The notes under the pieces: generated by a model
Database searches by the model: none
Told to the model about the DNA's origin: nothing
Seen by the model: the letters and a program-made list of their open reading frames with translations, nothing else
Origin: Gammaproteobacteria bacterium
GTDB lineage: Bacteria > Pseudomonadota > Gammaproteobacteria > Steroidobacterales > MnTg04
NCBI GenBank assembly: GCA_027297845.1
Contig: JAPUHG010000052.1
Span: 1 to 10,282, forward strand
Reading direction: 5' to 3'
DNA length: 10,282 nt
Shown: positions 1-7,100 of the stretch, piece by piece
Layout of the letters: every line of letters starts with the position of its first letter
How positions within the stretch are numbered: position 1 is the stretch's first letter
Position numbers and translations under genes: made by a program

Positions 1-483
1 CACCTCTACGACCAGAAACTTCACGAAACCAACATTGGGTTCAGACTTAATTATTATCCGGCGGTTTCGGAAGTGGGCGAGGCAGACAGCGGCGGGCGGA
101 TGCTGGGTCATGAGGATGTCGATCTATTTACTTTTCTCCCGGCGCCGAACCAGGAAGGGCTGCAGGTCTTGAATCGGCACAACATGAAATGGATAAAGCT
201 GGAGGCGCCGCCGGGCAGCATTATTCTCAATACCGGCGATTATATGCAGCGAATCACCAATGACCGTTTGCCGTCGACCACTCACCGGGTGAGTCAGCCG
301 CGAGACCCCAGCGTAATGACCAGGCCCAGAGTTTCCCTGCCGATGGCTGTTTATGTTTGGGAGGATGAGATTCTTGATGTGCTGCCGGGCCTGGGTAAGC
401 CTCGTTACGAGCCGATCAGGGCGGAGGATTTTCATACCCGCATCACCAGCAAATACTATGGTGACGATTATCGAGATAGTTGA
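1..483 (+). CDS. Isopenicillin N synthase-like 2OG-Fe(II) oxygenase, C-terminal part
   Basis: This is the C-terminal 160 residues of a non-haem iron dioxygenase of the isopenicillin N synthase / 2-oxoglutarate oxygenase superfamily. The frame is open to the left edge, so the N-terminal half is outside the window. The family signature is complete here: the HxD iron pair is H37-E38-D39 of the visible fragment, the distal iron histidine is H95 in the stretch STTHRV, and the RxS cosubstrate motif is R110-V-S112. The stretch RLNYYP before the HxD and GDYMQRITN before the distal histidine also fit the family. Members oxidise small molecules (antibiotic precursors, hormones, alkaloids) in the cytoplasm; the substrate here cannot be read from the sequence. 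It converges on the membrane-protein gene that follows, with about 100 bases between, and shows no operon link to the pilus genes. Family assignment is firm; the exact reaction is unknown. Confidence 0.88.
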   Translation, partial: HLYDQKLHETNIGFRLNYYPAVSEVGEADSGGRMLGHEDVDLFTFLPAPNQEGLQVLNRHNMKWIKLEAPPGSIILNTGDYMQRITNDRLPSTTHRVSQPRDPSVMTRPRVSLPMAVYVWEDEILDVLPGLGKPRYEPIRAEDFHTRITSKYYGDDYRDS

Positions 484-502
484 GCAGCCAGGCTGATTGC
501 AG

Positions 503-516
503 TGCGCCAAAGCGCA
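503..516. other. Small perfect hairpin between convergent genes
   Basis: TGCGC and GCGCA flank a CAAA tetraloop just after the oxygenase stop codon. A second short dyad (CAGCCAGGCTG) lies at its 5' side. Neither is followed by a T-run on either strand, so this is not a convincing intrinsic terminator, although it lies where one would be expected between two convergent genes. Confidence 0.2.
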
Positions 517-585
517 GCCGCTGCCGGTCGCAGCGAGAGGCCGATCAGATCGTTCGGGGGTGAATCTGGATTGTTCTGCTCTTTA

Positions 586-1107
586 TCAGGCCGTAAAGAT
601 ATTGAGTAACTGGTAGGTGATCAGCAGGGCGTAGCCACCGAAAAAGACATACAAAATGGTTTTGGCCTTGAGGCCTGCCAGGACCCGCATGTTCGCCATG
701 GATACCAGCAAGACCACGCCTACAATGGTGCCGAAAAGCTTCCAGCCGGCGAAGCTGGCGCTGCTATTCTCCATCAGCGTGGCCATGGCCGCATTCGCTT
801 CGGTTGCCTGACCATTACCGATCGCGATCAGGGTCAGCATTGCGTCCATCGCGCTGAGCAATATGGTTCCAACGGCCGGAAACATCAGCTCGCGGGCGAA
901 GAAATCGACGTGATAGTTTTCGGAGTCTTCTCCTCTGCGCGGGTTCTTGCGCCGTGGCCTGATGAGGCCATACAGGATCGTCTTAAGAGTAAACGTGCGC
1001 CGGTCGGTCAATTCCCGGGCTGCGCCCGTTGCCGAAATGTCTACGGCGACTCCCAGGTCTTCCTCACCTGATGGCGCATTCGGGCTGGTTTCCGCCGTTG
1101 TTTGCAT
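586..1107 (-). CDS. DUF5658-like three-helix membrane protein
   Basis: A 173-residue inner-membrane protein. Residues 1-70 are polar with a basic patch (PRRKNPRRG at 51-59). Three hydrophobic helices follow at about 77-97, 121-139 and 149-171. The first helix contains D88 in the stretch DAMLTL, followed by an acidic/asparagine segment (ATEANAAM, 101-108) and a lysine (K123) at the start of helix 2. This spacing of D-x-x-x-T, E-x-N and K is what I recall for the DUF5658 family, for which I know no established function. The ATG start is supported by an AAGGA ribosome site 9 bases upstream (1117-1121). A TACAAT -10 box and a CRP-like site lie just upstream. The gene is transcribed away from the pilus operon and shares its intergenic region with it, so co-regulation is possible but a pilus role is not shown. 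Confidence 0.72.
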   Translation of the reverse strand: MQTTAETSPNAPSGEEDLGVAVDISATGAARELTDRRTFTLKTILYGLIRPRRKNPRRGEDSENYHVDFFARELMFPAVGTILLSAMDAMLTLIAIGNGQATEANAAMATLMENSSASFAGWKLFGTIVGVVLLVSMANMRVLAGLKAKTILYVFFGGYALLITYQLLNIFTA

Positions 1108-1135
1108 AATATTGGTTCCTTTTTCAGACTGGCCG

Positions 1136-1141
1136 ATTGTA
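1136..1141 (-). promoter_or_regulatory. Putative -10 box of the leftward membrane-protein gene
   Basis: On the minus strand this reads TACAAT, five of six matches to the sigma70 -10 consensus. The predicted transcript would start near 1129-1130, leaving a leader of about 22 bases that contains the ribosome site. The -35 position (about 1159-1164) has no good hexamer, which is typical of promoters that rely on an activator. Confidence 0.4.
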
Positions 1142-1163
1142 TGCGCTCAGCACCTGAATTAGC

Positions 1164-1179
1164 TGTGACCCAGGTCTCA
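1164..1179. promoter_or_regulatory. Putative CRP/Vfr-type site, leftward promoter
   Basis: The sequence is TGTGA-N6-TCTCA, nine of ten matches to the CRP half-site consensus TGTGA-N6-TCACA. Its centre (1171.5) lies 41.5 to 42.5 bases upstream of the start predicted from the TACAAT box, which is the class II activator position overlapping the -35 region. The central bases fit the Vfr consensus less well than the site near fimT. Confidence 0.33.
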
Positions 1180-1290
1180 GTGAGCATCCAAAAACCGGGG
1201 TTTTCCGTTTATCGGGAGTCCACGACCGCCCATCGGCGCCCTAAACTCCACATGACGCCCATGGCATCCAAATCGGCAAAAATCCCGGTC

Positions 1291-1340
1291 TAGAGCTTAG
1301 AAAAAAAGTGCTTAAAAAACAGGTACTTAAGATTTTCCAT
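1291..1340. other. AT-rich segment with spaced A-tracts
   Basis: A7 (1301-1307) and A6 (1314-1319) tracts are followed by a T-run near 1333, spaced roughly one helical turn apart. The short motif G-N-N-CTTA occurs three times (1293, 1309, 1323). This composition is compatible with intrinsic DNA bending or binding by a nucleoid protein; nothing more specific can be said. Confidence 0.25.
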
Positions 1341-1354
1341 TTGACCTAATTCCG

Positions 1355-1387
1355 CCCCAAAAGCCGGCTTGGGGACATGCGTCCCAA
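1355..1387. repeat. Overlapping inverted repeats upstream of fimT
   Basis: CCCCAA (1355-1360) is complementary to TTGGGG (1369-1374), with a palindromic AAGCCGGCTT between and overlapping it. The same TTGGGG can instead pair, with one bulged G, as TTGGGGAC (1369-1376) to GTCCCAA (1381-1387) around an ATGC loop. The two hairpins exclude each other because they share one arm. No T-run follows, so neither is a standard terminator. They could be protein-binding dyads in DNA, or alternative RNA folds if transcription starts upstream of them. Confidence 0.35.
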
Positions 1388-1415
1388 AGTGGTTTTCCCA
1401 TGGGCGAAAATCCGG

Positions 1416-1431
1416 TGTGAACCAGATCACG
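1416..1431. promoter_or_regulatory. Putative CRP/Vfr binding site upstream of the pilus operon
   Basis: TGTGAACCAGATCACG matches TGTGA-N6-TCACA at nine of ten half-site positions. It also matches the core of the Pseudomonas Vfr consensus as I recall it (TGNGAWNYAGWTCAC) at every position. Its centre is about 76 bases upstream of the fimT ATG. Class II placement would put a -10 box at 1453-1458, where TTTGAT matches only four of six positions, so the promoter itself is not clear. Vfr/CRP proteins bind cAMP and control type IV pili and virulence in several gammaproteobacteria, which makes the location sensible. Confidence 0.48.
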
Positions 1432-1499
1432 GTATGACAGGTGGGCTGATGGTTTGATGCATACACGGAAACACGAACAAACCATTGACGGGGCATTTT

Positions 1500-2048
1500 A
1501 TGAACATGAAACGAAATCACGGATTCACGCTGGCCGAACTGATGGTCACCCTCGCGGTCTTTTCGATACTGGTCACGGTCGGTGTACCGAGCTTCAACCA
1601 GACGCTGCTTAATAATCGTCAGGTCAGCTCGCTAAACATCCTGGTCGGCAGCATGCAACTAGCACGCTCCGAAGCGATTGCGCGCAACAGACGAGTGACT
1701 GTCTGTGCCAGCAGTGATGGCGCGACTTGCGCTGCTGACTGGAGCAATGGTTGGGTGGTATTTGTCGACGCTAATGCCGATGGCCAGGTCAACGGCGCGG
1801 AAGTCGTGCTGCGCTCGGTGAACGATATCGCCAATCTGGACATAGCGCCGGCCGGCATTGCCAACAATTTTATGTACCGTCCGAACGGTCGCATGATGAC
1901 CAACAACAACATCCGCACCAACACCGGACAATTCACCGTGTGCGACATACGCGGTTCCGACTATGCCCGGTCGATCGTGGTTGATTCCAGCGGTCGACCT
2001 CGGGCATCCAAATACAACCTCGATGGAAGCGCTCCCGTATGCCCATAG
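1500..2048 (+). CDS. fimT: Minor pilin FimT/FimU (GspH/FimT family)
   Basis: First gene of the pilus operon; 182 residues. The prepilin leader MNMKRNHG is cleaved before F9, giving FTLAE with the conserved glutamate at +5, then the hydrophobic N-terminal helix. The body has the GspH/FimT signature: SMQLARSEAIARNRRVTVC, the pair C69/C77, the NGWVVFVD stretch and an EF-hand-like loop D90-E101 (DANADGQVNGAE). Near the C terminus is G165-R-P-R168, the GRxR motif reported for Legionella FimT and tied to DNA binding in transformation; C148 and C181 may form a second disulfide. The protein is expected to join the minor-pilin priming complex at the pilus tip in the inner membrane and periplasm. I chose the ATG at 1500 because GGGG lies 6 bases upstream and it gives a normal leader; an in-frame TTG at 1485 is less likely. 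The C-terminal codons overlap the likely pilV start. Confidence 0.9.
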   Translation: MNMKRNHGFTLAELMVTLAVFSILVTVGVPSFNQTLLNNRQVSSLNILVGSMQLARSEAIARNRRVTVCASSDGATCAADWSNGWVVFVDANADGQVNGAEVVLRSVNDIANLDIAPAGIANNFMYRPNGRMMTNNNIRTNTGQFTVCDIRGSDYARSIVVDSSGRPRASKYNLDGSAPVCP

Positions 2049-2647
2049 GTTCAGCAATGAAAAGACCAACCACACCGACCGTGCGCCGCATGGCCGGTGT
2101 TGGTCTTATTGAGGTTCTGGTTACGCTGATCGTTTTCTCTCTTGGAATGTTATCTCTCGCCGCCTTGCAGGGGATTGCCAAGAAGGCCAATTTCGACGCC
2201 CTGCAAAGAACCAATGCGTCATTGATGGCTTTCGATTTGCTGGAGCGCATGAGAATCAACAACCAGGCACTGGCTAACTATGTCACCGCCGGTGACCTGG
2301 GAGGCGGAGCGCTTGGCGCGGTCCCGGTCCTCACCTGCGACGATATCAACGCGCCCTGCACGATCCAGCAGATTGCCGCCTTTGACCTGTGGGAGTGGGA
2401 AAGAATTCTCGATGGCAACATGGAGACGCGTGGCGCAGCGGCGACCGGTGGCCTGGTCGGCGCGACCGCTTGTATCAACGGTCCTGTATTAGGCGGCTCA
2501 GGTGGCTATACCGTCGCGATTGCCTGGCGCGGAGTAACACAATTGACTAATCCGCTAGCCAACCCGTGCGGATCCGGTCTCGGCCGTTATGGCGCCAATG
2601 ACGAGTTGCGTCGGGTCATCGTCATACAGACCTTTATCGGGGCCTAG
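2039..2647 (+). CDS. pilV: Type IV pilus minor pilin PilV
   Basis: A 202-residue prepilin-like protein. After a basic leader, cleavage is expected in MAG|VGLIE, leaving glutamate at +5, followed by the helix VLVTLIVFSLGMLSLAALQG, which is typical of PilV (GspI-like). The globular part keeps family traits: FDLLERMRINNQAL after the helix, the pair LTCDDINAPC, the DLWEWERIL segment, and a C-terminal strand YTVAIAWRG. It acts with FimT, PilW, PilX, PilE and PilY1 as a minor pilin. The ATG at 2039 overlaps the end of fimT by 10 bases and has GGAAG 10 bases upstream, suggesting translational coupling. An in-frame ATG at 2057 (MKRPTT, 196 residues, TAGG 7 bases upstream) gives a more usual leader length and is a real alternative. 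Confidence 0.87.
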   Translation: MPIGSAMKRPTTPTVRRMAGVGLIEVLVTLIVFSLGMLSLAALQGIAKKANFDALQRTNASLMAFDLLERMRINNQALANYVTAGDLGGGALGAVPVLTCDDINAPCTIQQIAAFDLWEWERILDGNMETRGAAATGGLVGATACINGPVLGGSGGYTVAIAWRGVTQLTNPLANPCGSGLGRYGANDELRRVIVIQTFIGA

Positions 2648-2662
2648 ACGGACAACGAACTG

Positions 2663-3655
2663 ATGACATACCAGAAAAAACAAACGGGTTTCTCGCTGAT
2701 CGAGTTGATGATCGCCATGTTGCTGGGTCTTTTGATTATGGCCGGGCTGGTCAATCTTTTTCTGCAGAGCAAACGCAGTTTCAACCAGAACGAAAGCATT
2801 GCCCGCATGCAGGAAGATGCGCGCTTTGCACTCGAAACCATCGTGACCGATGTCAGCATGGCCGGAATGCTCACAGACCTTTTGACGCCGGTCGGCATAG
2901 GTTTTGATACCACGCTCGCGATCGGTGTGGATTGTGGTCCGGGTGGCGTGCCGAACTGGGCGTTTTCAATGGTCAATCCGGCCGGCGACTATGCGACCCT
3001 GGAATTAGTCGATAACGCGACCAGCGCAACCGCCAACGCAGCGCATTCCTGTATCGCCGTTGCCGATATCAGACCGGGAACGGATATCTTGACGGTCAAG
3101 CGGGTTGCCGGCCGCGCCGAACCGGCACCCGAGGCAGGCCGCGTTTACCTGCGGACCAATGGAACCGCCGGGCTTCTGTTTACCGAACCGGTATCCGGGG
3201 CGCCACCGGTAAATGTGCCGGTTCCGTTCCAGGACTGGGAGTACTTGCCGGTCATTTATTATGTGCAGAATTATGCGTTCGCGGTCGGTGACGGAATCCC
3301 GACTCTGTGCCGGAAAACACTGTCACCCGCAGGTGGCGCCAGCAGCATGACGACTGAATGTCTGGCCCGCGGCGTTGAGAACATGCAGATCGAATTTGGC
3401 ATCGATACTGATAACGATGGCTCGGCCAATGTCTATCTTGCGGCGCCGCTGGCCAACCAGATGAGCCAGGTGGTATCCGCAAAGATTTACTTGCTCGTGC
3501 GTAGCGAGGAATCCGATCTCAGCTATCTCAATGACAAGGTCTATACCTTGAGCAACGCCCCAGCGTACACACCCAATGACAATTTTTATCGCCGTACCTT
3601 TAGCACGACGGTCGGCGTTCGTAATTTGAGAAACCTGAACCGGCTCGGGCTATGA
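2663..3655 (+). CDS. pilW: Type IV pilus minor pilin PilW
   Basis: A 330-residue minor pilin with leader MTYQKKQTG cleaved before FSLIE (glutamate at +5) and the helix LMIAMLLGLLIMAGLVNLFL. The next block, QNESIARMQEDARFALE followed by DVSMAGM, is the PilW signature (ARFALE...D...AG). It is the largest of the pilins here, as usual for the GspJ-like PilW. Near the C terminus the stretch IEFGIDTDNDGSANVYL contains a DxDxDG loop (D248-G253) resembling a calcium site, and the end (TTVGVRNL) is typical of the family. It lies 15 bases after pilV with no strong ribosome site and overlaps pilX by the ATGA four-base junction, so it is clearly in one operon. It is expected to work in the minor-pilin complex that supports PilY1 at the pilus tip. 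Confidence 0.9.
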   Translation: MTYQKKQTGFSLIELMIAMLLGLLIMAGLVNLFLQSKRSFNQNESIARMQEDARFALETIVTDVSMAGMLTDLLTPVGIGFDTTLAIGVDCGPGGVPNWAFSMVNPAGDYATLELVDNATSATANAAHSCIAVADIRPGTDILTVKRVAGRAEPAPEAGRVYLRTNGTAGLLFTEPVSGAPPVNVPVPFQDWEYLPVIYYVQNYAFAVGDGIPTLCRKTLSPAGGASSMTTECLARGVENMQIEFGIDTDNDGSANVYLAAPLANQMSQVVSAKIYLLVRSEESDLSYLNDKVYTLSNAPAYTPNDNFYRRTFSTTVGVRNLRNLNRLGL

Positions 3656-4167
3656 GAAACATGAATCGAACAATCGGTAAATCCAGACAGCAGGGAGTGG
3701 TCCTGGTAAGCGCCCTGATCCTGTTGGTGATTATTACCTTGCTGAGCTTGTCGGCTATGCGGGTCAGCATTACCGAGTTGCGCATGGCCGGCAACCAGGA
3801 AATTTCGGTCACTTCTTTTCAGGCTTCGCAGGCTTTGTCAGATGCCATTATCGACGCTACGACATCGACGCCGGTTATCGGCGACCCGGGCTACACCATA
3901 TGTACCGGCACGGGCGCCAATTGCAATATCGAAAACTGGCGTTTGCCGAACGGCATGTTTACCGCCCAGCTGGATTCGGGCGTTATGGATGGCGTGATCA
4001 CGAGGCTGGCGCCGGCATTACGCCCGCCGCCACGTGGCATCGGTTCGAGCGCCGATAAATTCAGCGCCGCGGCTTTTTCAGTAACCAGCACCTTCGACAT
4101 GGCCGATCAGGGCCAGGGTAGGGACACCATCGTCGAAGGCGTTTTGATTTTAGTGCCTACCAACTAG
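3652..4167 (+). CDS. pilX: Type IV pilus minor pilin PilX
   Basis: A 171-residue protein with the PilX N-terminal domain: a basic leader ending RQQG (G15), then VVLVSALILLVIITLLSLSAMR and the strongly conserved TELRMAGNQE block and a following FQASQAL helix. As is usual for PilX (a GspK-like pilin), position +5 after the cleavage site is not glutamate; here it is serine. Two cysteines, C84 and C91 (in CTGTGANC), may form a small disulfide loop. The start codon overlaps the pilW stop (ATGA), so translation is probably coupled; an ATG three codons further in is possible. In Pseudomonas PilX belongs to the PilVWX-PilY1 complex. The gene is followed after 12-18 bases by pilY1. Identification is firm from the N-terminal domain and context. 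Confidence 0.88.
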   Translation: MRNMNRTIGKSRQQGVVLVSALILLVIITLLSLSAMRVSITELRMAGNQEISVTSFQASQALSDAIIDATTSTPVIGDPGYTICTGTGANCNIENWRLPNGMFTAQLDSGVMDGVITRLAPALRPPPRGIGSSADKFSAAAFSVTSTFDMADQGQGRDTIVEGVLILVPTN

Positions 4168-4185
4168 GAAGGTGGGGGAGTGAAA

Positions 4186-7100
4186 ATGTTTAATCGTAAA
4201 TTCAGAAACCAGCTTTTCAGTTTGTTGTTAGCCGCAGGGCTTACACTCGGCGCGAGCATGCCGGCGCAGGCTGACGATATCGATATTTATTTTGGCGGAA
4301 CGCCGCCGGCGGGTAGTGAGCCGCTGGTCATGTTCAGCCTGGACTATCGTCCCAACCTCGGCTCCCGGGTTTGCCAGGCCGGTGAGTGCCAGTTCCTGGT
4401 GGATGCGGGTGTTCTGCCAGCCCAGGCCTCGTACAACTTTTTTGAAATGCTCCGCGCCGTACTGAAATTGGTGATGGGACCGCTGGAAAATGTTCGCATT
4501 GGTCTGATGCTCAATCACGATCACAAAGTAAATTGCGAAGGACCGGCCAGCGAAAACAAACGTGGTTGCTCCAACGGCGGCTATATCGCGATGGGTTTCG
4601 ATTTGTTCGAGAAGGGTGATGGCAACGGCGCCAAGGCCCGCTTTCATCAACTGCTTGCCGATATTCCCGTGCCAAGCGGTGGTGTTTCACACTCGTACCA
4701 GGGCAAGGAGCTGTTTTTCGAATTGTATCGTTATCTGACCGGTCAGAAAATCTATAATGGCCAGGTCGGTTATCTCGATTATTCCGGTGATCCCAATATT
4801 AATCTCGATAAGAATTTCCCGGCCATCTCCTGGGACACCGGCATCGAAGCGCCGGGCAATAAGGGGATTTACAGAAGTCCCCTGGATGCAGCCGGTGATT
4901 GCACAAAGATATTCACCATCAACCCCCTGTTTTTTGTCGCCAACCAGGAAGATGATTCCGACCTGGCGATAGCGCAGGCTATCGCCAATGGCGGCACAGG
5001 TGCGCCGCGGGCCAAGTTTGGAGATATGTTGCAGTTCCTGAACGACCAGGATCTGGGCGATGGCACAGTTGGCTCGGTACCAAGTATCGACGGCAGACAG
5101 AATATTACCTCTTACTTCCTGGTTGACGAGAGATTCATCAACCAGACGACGGTCGGCTATGCGAAAGCGGGCAGCACCAATCAGCCGCTGCCGTTATCGA
5201 GCGATCCGGAGAAACTGGTTCGTACGATCCAGGATATTTTTAGCCAGATTCTCAGCGTTAGCACGACTCTGGTCGCGGCATCGATCCCGGTCAACGTGTT
5301 TAACCGGGCGCAAGTCGTGGATAACGTGTACCTGGCCCTGTTCCAGCCCGATTCAATCGGCCGGCCATACTGGACCGGTAACGTCAAGAAACTCAGGCTG
5401 GCCGGGCTCACCGATGGTACCGGTAACATCTTCCTCGCCGATGCGCTGGATCAGCCGGCGGTAGCGGCCGATGGACGAATTCGCTTCGATGCGCTGACCT
5501 TCTGGACCGATCCCAACCTGTTGCCGCCACCCGATCCGGTCGAAAACGAACTCGCCGGTCGTGACGGGCGATCGGTTGCACGCGGTGGTGCCGGGCAGAA
5601 AATACCGGGCGTGATTGCCGGGCAGATCGGCACGGTCAACGCCAGTATTGGGGCGCGCCAGGTCTACTACGAGATGGGTGGTGTGATGAAGGCGCTGGAT
5701 GTGGATATCAATGTCATTAACGACCTGACCCCTTACTTCAACCTGTCGGTCCCACCTGCTGACATGATCACCGAGGTTGCTTGGATGACTTTGTACGCGC
5801 GTGGCTATGACATCGACGATATCGATAACGACGGCATTCTTGCCGAGGCGCGGCCTTGGGCCATGGCCGATCCCCTGCATTCGCGACCGTTGCCGCTCAA
5901 CTATGGCGCATGGGGAAGCTATAGCGAAACCAATCCGGCCATTTTCCTGGCGGTGGCATCGAACGATGGTTACCTGCACATGATCCGCAACACCACCGCA
6001 GCCGGTGGTGAAAGCGGTGAGGAAGTCTGGGCCTACATGCCAAAAGAAACCCTGGATGTATTGCCCGAGTTGCGTAGCAATGTGCCTTCATTCAGTCACC
6101 CGTATACGGTTGACGGTTCACCGGTCGGTTACCTGCTCGATGTCGATGGCGATGGCACCATCGAATCGATCGATGGTGACAAGGCTTATGTCTATGTCGG
6201 TATGCGCCGCGGCGGTAAATCACTGCACGCGCTGGACGTAACCGATCCAGAAAACCCGGAGTTTCTCTGGTCTTTGGATAATACGACCGCTGGCTTCTCC
6301 GAACTGGGGATGAGTTTTTCGACGCCGCGAGTCGGCACCGTCAATCTCGGATTTGGCCCGCACCCGGTGTTAATTTTCGCCGGCGGCTATGACGTTAACA
6401 AGGATGACCGCTCCGGTGTCGGCACCAACGACGCAGAAGGCAACGCGCTCTATGTCGTCGATGCGGAAACCGGCGCATTGATCTGGAAGGCGGTCGGCAA
6501 CGGCTCTGCCGCTGCAAACACCTTTGTTCACAACGACATGACCGACAGTTTCCCCTCTCCCGCCGCCGTGGCCGATATGGATGGTGATGGCTTTACTGAT
6601 CGGGTTGTCATCGGGGATTCCGGTGGCAAAGTCTGGCGTGTCGATCTTGCTGGCAATAGCCCCGCAAGTTGGAAAATGACCTTACTGGCCAACCTGGGTC
6701 GCCACTCGCTGGCGGCGCCGGGTATAGACGATGATCGCCGATTCTTCCATCGTCCGGATATCGTGCCCAGCCGTGACGGTATCGGCGCCTTTGACGCTGT
6801 CCTGATTGGTTCGGGTAATCGTGCGGATCCACTGAGCCAGGGCGGTCAGGCTGATGATTTCTTTTACATGATCAAGGATCGAAACATCGGGATTGGCAGT
6901 GGCACGGACAGCTTGCTAAAGCATGGCATGCTTGCCGATGTGACGGATAACTGCCTGCAGGCGGGGTCCTGTGCACTGAATTTGAGTAATGGCTGGCGAC
7001 TGGGCTTTATGGGAACCGGTGAGAAGAGTTTGTCGACGCCACTGACCATCGGTGGGACTGTGTTCTTTACGACCTTCCTGCCGCCGATCGGTTTGCAAGC

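Larger units (their letters stand above)
1108..1499. other. Divergent intergenic regulatory region
   Basis: A 392-base gene-free stretch separates the membrane-protein gene from the pilus operon. From left to right it holds a ribosome site and a -10 box for the leftward gene, a CRP-like palindrome (1164-1179), an AT-rich section with spaced A-tracts (about 1291-1340), overlapping inverted repeats (1355-1387), an imperfect hairpin around CCCATGGG (1391-1413), a second CRP/Vfr-like palindrome (1416-1431) and a GGGG ribosome site (1490-1493) for fimT. Short open frames in it lack ribosome sites or recognisable protein character, so I call no gene here. Confidence 0.6.

Noticed and set aside
1191..1217. 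Similarity between 1191-1217 and 8463-8490 (A-run, then TTTTCCG and TATCGGG)
   Set aside because: The match is short, interrupted by insertions and AT-rich in part, so chance is likely; not enough to call a shared operator.
1102..1293. Rightward 63-codon frame starting inside the membrane-protein gene
   Set aside because: No ribosome site and no family resemblance; it runs antisense to a better supported start region.
1451..1460. Possible sigma54 (RpoN) promoter GG...GC before fimT
   Set aside because: The GG and GC are six bases apart, not the required ten.
1485..1499. TTG start for fimT five codons upstream
   Set aside because: No ribosome site before it, and the ATG at 1500 has GGGG at good spacing and a normal-length leader.
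1290..1520. Leftward open frame of 76 codons across the pilus regulatory region
   Set aside because: It overlaps the fimT start and the CRP-like site, and its protein has no recognisable or gene-like features.
5353..5979. Long antisense frame of 208 codons inside pilY1
   Set aside because: It is a shadow of a firmly identified gene; the protein has no family features and no promoter or ribosome site is evident.
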